Part shown: positions 58,710 through 64,000 of the stretch, in pieces
Numbering within the stretch: the first letter of the stretch is position 1
Layout: each line of letters opens with the position of its first letter
NCBI RefSeq assembly: GCF_000737515.1
Contig: NZ_CP006587.1
Location: 1,429,001 to 1,493,000, forward strand
Length of the DNA stretch: 64,000 nt
Direction: 5' to 3'
Source of the DNA: Hymenobacter sp. APR13
Lineage (GTDB): Bacteria > Bacteroidota > Bacteroidia > Cytophagales > Hymenobacteraceae
The notes under the pieces: model-generated
What the model was told of the DNA's origin: nothing
The model's input: the letters and a program-made list of their open reading frames with translations, nothing else
Database searches by the model: none
Translations under genes and position numbers: made by a program

Positions 58710-60251
58710 CTAAGGCACAAGGGGCTGGCGGAGGTCGGTGAGGCGCAGGGCGGTTATCTGAGCCGGGCCACCGTCGGTGCTGAGCGTGATGCGGCCGGCG
58801 TGCTGGCGCGGAAACACCAGGTCGGTGAGCGTGACTTCGCCATCCTGGGCAAATACCTCCACCACCGACCTGTCCACCAGCAGCCGCAGTTGCAGCTGCC
58901 CGTCGCGCAGGGGCACGCGCGCCGATTCAAGGCTGCTGGCGAACAAGGGGTGAAAGGCAACATTGCCCGATTGGGTGCGGTCCAGCGTCAGTTCCTGGCG
59001 CGCTACGTCGTAGCGAAGCGTAGTGCGCTCGGTTTCACTTTGCAGTACATTTAGGGTCAGCACCTTGGCCGCACCGGGCTTCAGCGTCAGCTCCAGGTCG
59101 TAGGACTCGCCCTTGAACGGCAGCTCGTAGGCGGCCGCGCCGGGCTTGAGGGCCTGGTTTTTCAGGGCCAGGGCTTCCTTGCCGATTTTGCGCAGCTCCG
59201 GCACCGGCTGCTGCACCAGCGCCAGGCCCTGGGCGGTACGGCGCAAGCTCAGCTCACGGGGCACCGCAAAGTTGCCGCGCCACTCGGTGCCGGTAGGCAC
59301 GTCGCGGGCGTAGGCCCAGTCGTTGGTCCAGCCCACCAGAATGCGGCGGTTGCCGGGCGCGTCGTTGAAGGTCACGCCGGCAAAGAAATCCTTGCCGAAA
59401 TCGAGGTAGCTAGGCTCCTCGTAGGGCTGGTCGGGCGTGAATTTCCGGCCATCGAAGCTGCCCAGGAAATACTGCTGGCCCCGGAACTGCTCGGTGGGGT
59501 TGCCGGCCGAAATCAGCAGCACCCACTTGGTGCCGCCACCGGGCACGGGCAGCTCAAACAGGTCGGGGCACTCCCACTCGCGCACCGTATTGCCGGCCCG
59601 GCCCCAGCGGCTCAGGAAGGTCCAGTTCTTCAGGTTTTTCGACTCGTAGAGGTACACCTCCTGGCGGTCGGCCTTCACGGTGGCCATCACCCATTTCTGC
59701 TGCGGCGCATACCAGAACACCTTGGGGTCGCGGAACTCCTTGCTGTCGATATCGAGCACGGGGTTCTGGGCGTAGCGCTGCCAGGTCTGGCCGTGGTCGA
59801 GGCTGTAGGCTATGTTCTGGTGCTGGCGTAGCACCACGCCCGGCCGCTCCACGTGGCCGGTGTAGAAGGCCACCAAGCCGTCGGTCTGGCCTTTCGGGAA
59901 CAGGCCGGAGGTGTTGTCCTTGTCGGCTACGGCGCTGCCCGAGAAAATCATGGTGTTGCTGCCGTCGGGGTTCTTATACTCGGTGAGGGCCACGGGCTGG
60001 GGCGTCCAGCGCAGCAGGTCGGGGCTGGTGGCGTGACCCCAGCTGAGGTGGCCGGGGTCGGCGCTGTAGGGGTTGTACTGGTAGAATAGCTGGTACTGCC
60101 CGTTGCTGTAGATCAGGCCATTGGCATCATTGATCCAGTTTTTTGGGGCCGTGAAGTGGTACACCGGCCGGTAAGGGTCGGGCGCAGGGGTTTGGGCCGC
60201 ACACGGAAGCGTGCCGAGCAGAACCAGAGCGCAGGAGAGAATGGATTTCAT
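58710..60251 (-). CDS. GH32-family beta-fructosidase
   Basis: The 513-residue secreted exo-acting enzyme is of the levanase/inulinase/invertase type. The ATG at 60251 opens a signal peptide ending CAAQ. The five-bladed propeller carries all three catalytic acids: nucleophile Asp42 in NWINDANG, Asp175 in FRDPKVFW (transition-state stabiliser) and acid/base Glu227 in WECPDLF. A C-terminal beta-sandwich from about 360 ends with RSVVEVFAQDGEVTLTD. The signal is not a lipobox, so it is probably periplasmic, cutting imported fructo-oligosaccharides or sucrose. It lies 24 bp after the fructokinase gene. Confidence 0.95.
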   Translation of the reverse strand: MKSILSCALVLLGTLPCAAQTPAPDPYRPVYHFTAPKNWINDANGLIYSNGQYQLFYQYNPYSADPGHLSWGHATSPDLLRWTPQPVALTEYKNPDGSNTMIFSGSAVADKDNTSGLFPKGQTDGLVAFYTGHVERPGVVLRQHQNIAYSLDHGQTWQRYAQNPVLDIDSKEFRDPKVFWYAPQQKWVMATVKADRQEVYLYESKNLKNWTFLSRWGRAGNTVREWECPDLFELPVPGGGTKWVLLISAGNPTEQFRGQQYFLGSFDGRKFTPDQPYEEPSYLDFGKDFFAGVTFNDAPGNRRILVGWTNDWAYARDVPTGTEWRGNFAVPRELSLRRTAQGLALVQQPVPELRKIGKEALALKNQALKPGAAAYELPFKGESYDLELTLKPGAAKVLTLNVLQSETERTTLRYDVARQELTLDRTQSGNVAFHPLFASSLESARVPLRDGQLQLRLLVDRSVVEVFAQDGEVTLTDLVFPRQHAGRITLSTDGGPAQITALRLTDLRQPLVP

Positions 60252-60275
60252 AGAAAGGAAAAGAGACAAGGCAAA

Positions 60276-61163
60276 TCAGACGGCCGGCGCGGCATTCAGC
60301 AGGCTGCGCACCTGGCTTTCGGAAATGGCGGGCGTGGCGCCGCGGCAGCTGGCCACCAGCGAGCCGGCCGCGCAGGCAAAGGCCAGGTATTCGGCCGGGG
60401 CCTGCCGGCCGCGCCAGCCCCGGATGAGAGCCGCCAGAAAGGCGTCGCCGCTCCCGATGGTATCCTGCACCTGCACCGCAATGCCGGGGCTGCGGTAGAG
60501 CTGGCCGCCGGTCCAGAGCACGGCGCCGTCGGCGCCTTTGGTCACGCACACGGCTTCCAGCTGAAAGCGGGCTGCCAGCCATTCCAGGGCGGTTTCTTCG
60601 GCGGCGCTGGCCCCAAACCAGCCCATAATTTCGGCCAGCTCGTGGTGGTTGAGCTTCACCAGATCGGCCTGGCGCAGCAGGTAGGTCACCACATCGCGGG
60701 AGTAGTGCGGGGCGCGCAGGTTCACGTCGAACACCTTCAGGCGGGCCTGCTGCAGCAGCCGGTACAGCGTTTCGCGGGTGCCGGAGCTGCGAGCGGCCAG
60801 GCTGCCGTACACGAACACCTCCGAGGCCTCCACCAGCGCGCTCAGGTCGGGCGCGTACTGGATGTAGTCCCAGGCCACGGGCTGCACAATCTTGTAGGTC
60901 ACTTCCTGGTTGTTGCTCACGTTGGCCTTCACCACGCCCGTCAGGTGGGTTTCACCCTGCTGCACGTAGCGGGTGCTCAGGCCCTTGCCTTCCACAAACT
61001 CGCGCAGCTCCGCCCCCAGCTCGTCGTGGCCCAACCGGCTGATGAGCTGGGCCTCCAGGCCGAAGTTGTGCAGGTGCACCGCCACGTTCAGCGGGGCCCC
61101 GCCCGGCTGTTTTCCCGTAGGCAGAATGTCCCACAGCATCTCTCCAAAGCAGGTAATAGCCAT
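60276..61163 (-). CDS. PfkB-family fructokinase
   Basis: The 295-residue cytoplasmic sugar kinase starts at the ATG at 61163 (MAITCFGEMLWDILPTGKQP); the longer open frame crosses an inverted repeat. GGAPLNVAVHLHNFG at 21-35 binds the sugar, FDVNLRAPHY is a fructokinase-like substrate loop, and DTIGSGDAF at 234-242 contains the catalytic base Asp240. Context with GH32 and a sugar porter supports fructose as substrate, giving fructose 6-phosphate. Confidence 0.93.
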   Translation of the reverse strand: MAITCFGEMLWDILPTGKQPGGAPLNVAVHLHNFGLEAQLISRLGHDELGAELREFVEGKGLSTRYVQQGETHLTGVVKANVSNNQEVTYKIVQPVAWDYIQYAPDLSALVEASEVFVYGSLAARSSGTRETLYRLLQQARLKVFDVNLRAPHYSRDVVTYLLRQADLVKLNHHELAEIMGWFGASAAEETALEWLAARFQLEAVCVTKGADGAVLWTGGQLYRSPGIAVQVQDTIGSGDAFLAALIRGWRGRQAPAEYLAFACAAGSLVASCRGATPAISESQVRSLLNAAPAV

Positions 61164-61199
61164 GTGTGGTAGGTTGAGAGGTTGACGGATTGGTGAATG

Positions 61200-61261
61200 G
61201 GCGGGGTGGTGGGTTGGTGGCGGGCTGGCAGACCCGAAAGCCACCAACCCACCACTTCCCC
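61200..61261. repeat. Inverted repeat between MFS porter and fructokinase genes
   Basis: GTGGTGGGTTGGTGGC (61206-61221) pairs perfectly with 61240-61255, and weaker pairing extends to 61200 and 61261. It sits in the 104-bp gap inside the sugar operon and could attenuate read-through. Confidence 0.75.
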
Positions 61262-61267
61262 ACCCAA

Positions 61268-62590
61268 TTAGTGCATCACCAGCACCCGTTCGGCGCTTTC
61301 GAGGCTGGTGCCTTTGGTTTCGGGCATGAAGCGCCACACAAACACCAGCTGCAGCACCATCATGGCGCAGAAGAAGGCGAAGGTGTTGCCGCCGCCCAGC
61401 TTTTCGGCGAAGTAGGGGAAGGTGAAGGCAATGGCCGTGGCCATCACCCAGTGCGTGGAAGAGCCCAGCGCCTGGCCTTTGGCCCGCACGGCGTTGGGGA
61501 AGATTTCGGAGATGAACACCCAGATGACAGCGCCCTGCGAGAAGGCGAAAAAGGCGATGTACACGAACAGCAGCACCGGCACCAGCACGCCCCCAAACTG
61601 CTCGGTGTAGAAGGCCCGCGCCACCAGCCCCAGCGTGGCAATCAGCCCCACCGAGCCTACCAGCATGAGCGTGCGCCGCCCAAACCGGTCAATCAGGTTC
61701 ACGCCCAGCAGCGTAAAAATGAAGTTCACGAGCCCGATACCGGCCGACGACAGCAAGGCCGCGCCCTGGCCCAGCCCCGTCATTTCGAAGATGCGCGGGG
61801 CGTAGTAGATGATGGCGTTGATGCCCGACACCTGGTTGAAGAAGGCAAACGCCACGGCCAGCAGCACCGGCGTGCGGTATTGCCCGGCCCACAACGACTC
61901 GCTGTGGTGGGCCGTGTCGGCCTGGCTGGTAAGGATGGCGGCAGCGTCGGCATCGACGGTGGCGGGGCTGATGCGGGCCAGCACCTGCCGGCCTTCTTTC
62001 AGGCGGCCATGCAGTAGCAGCCAGCGGGGGCTTTCGGGCACCCGGAACAGCAGCAGCAGGAAAATCAGGGCGGGAACGGCCTGCACGCCCAGCATCAGGC
62101 GCCACGAATGCTCGCCGAGGCCCGCCAGCAAATAGTTGGAGAGGTAGGCGACCAGAATGCCCGTAACGATGTTGAACTGGAACAGCCCCACCAGCTTACC
62201 CCGCGAGGCCGCCGGCGAAATCTCGGAGATATAGAGCGGCGCCGTGACCGACGAAGCACCCACGCCCAGCCCGCCCAGAAAGCGGCACACCATAAACAGC
62301 CCCCAGCCCGGCGCCAGCGCCGTTCCCACCGCCGACACCAGATACAGCGCCGCAATGCCGCGCAGCGTCTGGCGGCGGCCCAGCTTATCAGAAGGAATAC
62401 CGCCGAAGATGGCCCCGATAACTGTCCCGATCAGGGCAATGGAAATGGTGAAGCCGTGCTCGAAGGCGCTCAGGTGCCAGAGCTGCTGAATGGCTTTCTC
62501 GGCGCCCGAAATCACAGCCGTATCGAAGCCGAACAGGAAGCCGCCGAGCGCCGTGACGATGGACCAGAAGAGTACGTTGCGTGGAAGCAT
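61268..62590 (-). CDS. MFS sugar porter
   Basis: The 440-residue, 12-helix transporter of the sugar porter family starts at the ATG at 62590. Signatures are FGFDTAVISGAEKAI in helix 1, DKLGRRQTL after helix 2, RFLGGLGVGASSVTAPLYIS in helix 4, VPESPRWLLLHGRLKEGRQV after helix 6, QVSGINAIIYYAPRIFE in helix 7, DRFGRRTLM and the C-terminal PETKGTSLESAE. It would move fructose or a related hexose from periplasm to cytoplasm by proton symport for the downstream fructokinase. Confidence 0.94.
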   Translation of the reverse strand: MLPRNVLFWSIVTALGGFLFGFDTAVISGAEKAIQQLWHLSAFEHGFTISIALIGTVIGAIFGGIPSDKLGRRQTLRGIAALYLVSAVGTALAPGWGLFMVCRFLGGLGVGASSVTAPLYISEISPAASRGKLVGLFQFNIVTGILVAYLSNYLLAGLGEHSWRLMLGVQAVPALIFLLLLFRVPESPRWLLLHGRLKEGRQVLARISPATVDADAAAILTSQADTAHHSESLWAGQYRTPVLLAVAFAFFNQVSGINAIIYYAPRIFEMTGLGQGAALLSSAGIGLVNFIFTLLGVNLIDRFGRRTLMLVGSVGLIATLGLVARAFYTEQFGGVLVPVLLFVYIAFFAFSQGAVIWVFISEIFPNAVRAKGQALGSSTHWVMATAIAFTFPYFAEKLGGGNTFAFFCAMMVLQLVFVWRFMPETKGTSLESAERVLVMH

Positions 62591-62781
62591 AGCCGAAGAA
62601 GTTTTCGTAAACCTCCGGCTATTCTCAGCCCGCCACGTGCCCAATCATGCCAAATGCTTTAAGAATTGGTGCAGATCCGCACCCAAGGTCAAATAATTGC
62701 TTATCAGCACTATACATCAAACAATCATTTCAACGTAACCAGCCTGACCTTCACTTTTGATGCGCCACTTGCAAAATTGGG
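62591..62781. other. AT-rich gap between regulator and sugar operon
   Basis: The 191 bp upstream of the MFS gene are distinctly AT-rich and the natural place for the regulated promoter of the sugar operon. A short GGTGC/GCACC hairpin is present. I could not assign a -7/-33 pair or a regulator site. Confidence 0.5.
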
Positions 62782-64000
62782 TCAGGTGCGCATGGGCGTG
62801 TGCATGGCCTTGAATTCGGTGGGCGACACCTCGTACTTGCCCCTGAAGGCGGTGGAGAAATACGAGGGCGACGAGAAGCCGGTCTGGTAGGCCACTTCGG
62901 CCACCGTGCTGCCTTCCTGCAGCAGCAGCTGCCGGGCCTTAGTGAGGCGCAGCCCCTGGATGTACTCGTTCACCCCGATGCCCAGCAGCGCCTTCACCTT
63001 GCGGTAGAGCTGCGTGCGCGACACTCCGAGGCTGTGAGCAATGCCGTCTACGCTCAGGTCGGGCTGGTCGAGGCGGCCTTCGATGATGGCCGTGAGGTCG
63101 GCCAGAAACTTCTGGTCGACGCGCTGCGGGGCCACGGTGGGCGTGGCGCCCGAGAGCTGCCGCCGGAAATGCTCGCGCTGCTGGTCGCGGTTGCGCAGCA
63201 GCGTGCGCAGGCTTTCCAGCAAAAACGTGGGGTTGAACGGCTTGATGAGGTAGAGGTCGGCACCGGCCTGCACGCCTTCCACCTGCTGCTCGGGCGCGCT
63301 GCGGGCCGTAAGCAGCACCAGCGGAATGTGGCTGGTGCGCCAGTCGCCTTTCAGGGCGGTGGCCACCTCCAGGCCGCTGAGCTCGGGCAGGTTCACGTCG
63401 CACACTATCACGTCGGGGATGGTTTCGGCGGCCAGGCGCAGGCCGGTGGCCCCGTCGGCGGCGGTGCTGACCCGGAAGTGGGGCTGTAGCTTCTGCACCA
63501 GAAAGCCGCGCAGCTCGTCGTGGTCTTCGATGATGAGCGCCGTGGGCTCGGGCACGGTGGGAGCGGCGGAGTCGGCGGTCGAGGCAACGGCGGCCAGCGG
63601 CACTTCCTCCTCGGCGTCGAGGGTGAGGGGCGTGAGCATGTGGCCGGCCGGGGCATCCAGGAAAGTAGCCGGCTTGGTGAGCGGCAGCGTCACGTCGAAG
63701 GTGGTGCCGTGGCCGGGCTGGCTCCGGAACGAGAGCGTGCCCTGGTGCAGGCGCGTGAGCCCCTCAGCCAGCGCCAGCCCCAGCCCCGAGCTGTTGGCCG
63801 ACTGCTGCCGGCCCTGGTAAAACCACTCCAGAATGTGGGGCTGGTCGGCCTCGGCAATGCCCTGGCCGTTGTCTTCTACGCTGATGCGCACGGTGTCGGC
63901 GGCCACGTCCTGCTGCATGCTCACCACAATCCGGCCGCCATCGGGGGTGTACTTGAAGGCGTTGGAGAGCAGGTTGAAGAAGACTTTATCGAGGATGTCG
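62782..64000 (-). CDS. Hybrid two-component regulator (HATPase-REC-AraC), 5'-truncated
   Basis: The gene enters from the right edge; only the C-terminal part is in the window. In order it shows the kinase N-box FFNLLSNAFKYTPDGG, G1 VEDNGQGI and G2 SSGLGLALAEGL of an ATPase domain. A receiver domain follows with EDHD acidic pocket, phospho-acceptor Asp in VIVCDVNLPE, LLTAR and the lysine in LIKPFNP. An AraC-type helix-turn-helix pair ends the protein (LSVDGIAHSLGVSRTQLYRK, VAEVAYQTGFSSPSYFSTAF). This is the HTCS design typical of polysaccharide loci, which sense a sugar in the periplasm and activate adjacent susCD. The sensor lies outside the window. Confidence 0.93.
   Translation of the reverse strand, partial: DILDKVFFNLLSNAFKYTPDGGRIVVSMQQDVAADTVRISVEDNGQGIAEADQPHILEWFYQGRQQSANSSGLGLALAEGLTRLHQGTLSFRSQPGHGTTFDVTLPLTKPATFLDAPAGHMLTPLTLDAEEEVPLAAVASTADSAAPTVPEPTALIIEDHDELRGFLVQKLQPHFRVSTAADGATGLRLAAETIPDVIVCDVNLPELSGLEVATALKGDWRTSHIPLVLLTARSAPEQQVEGVQAGADLYLIKPFNPTFLLESLRTLLRNRDQQREHFRRQLSGATPTVAPQRVDQKFLADLTAIIEGRLDQPDLSVDGIAHSLGVSRTQLYRKVKALLGIGVNEYIQGLRLTKARQLLLQEGSTVAEVAYQTGFSSPSYFSTAFRGKYEVSPTEFKAMHTPMRT

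Noticed and set aside
18076..61261. CRISPR array or insertion sequences as explanation of the repeats
   Set aside because: The repeats are inverted, not regularly spaced direct repeats; there are no cas genes, transposases or integrases in the window.

Overview
The window looks like a chromosomal segment from a high-GC member of the Bacteroidota, most likely Hymenobacteraceae and probably Hymenobacter. The taxonomic call is an inference. It rests on a SusC/SusD pair, a fused MurF-alanine racemase, several lineage-typical families (DUF4834, DUF5686, DUF6089, DUF4230), Skp/OmpH-BamA-UppS gene order, recurrent TAnnTTTG promoter boxes of the Bacteroidota sigma factor type, and almost no Shine-Dalgarno sequences.

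Layout. 1-5.5 kb (+): ExbD, two TonB paralogs, a small membrane protein, a PstS-like lipoprotein and a TPR protein, an energy-transduction cluster. 5.5-16.5 kb (-): RluD, then an envelope-biogenesis run read right to left: CBS protein, TamA/BamA-like protein, NAD kinase, two DUF6089 barrels, UppS, BamA and two OmpH/Skp chaperones. 16.6-20.4 kb (-): hydrolase, PabA/TrpG, CvpA, YqeY and a membrane protein. 20.5-28.2 kb (+): PdxJ, tRNA 2-selenouridine synthase, a VOC protein, SelD, a membrane protein, a TPR histidine kinase, a hydrolase and an RsmI-like methylase. 28.3-39.5 kb (mostly -): FeoB/FeoA, an OmpA lipoprotein, two tandem alpha/beta-hydrolase-like proteins that have both lost the nucleophilic serine, and the MurF-Alr fusion. 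39.7-51 kb: RarD-like and EamA transporters, a YfhO-type protein, a PLP deaminase-family enzyme, DUF4230, RecX (with an apparent frameshift), a DUF5686 receptor-like protein, DUF4834 and an FkbM methyltransferase. 51.1 kb: tRNA-Thr(CGT). 51.3-64 kb (-): a fructan/sucrose utilisation locus reading hybrid two-component regulator (cut by the window edge), sugar MFS porter, PfkB fructokinase, GH32, SusC, SusD, GH65.

The most unusual whole-window feature is in the gaps. At least ten intergenic spaces are filled by long inverted repeats with arms of about 20 to 56 bp, made from different sequences. Several begin exactly at a stop codon or run into a start codon. They include a 118-bp hairpin, an 80-bp loopless near-palindrome and a four-copy nested block. 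No transposase, integrase, phage gene or CRISPR array was found. The second notable signal is the pair of tandem hydrolase paralogs with GHGEG in place of the expected GHSEG. No clearly new multi-gene defence or enzymatic system was recognised.
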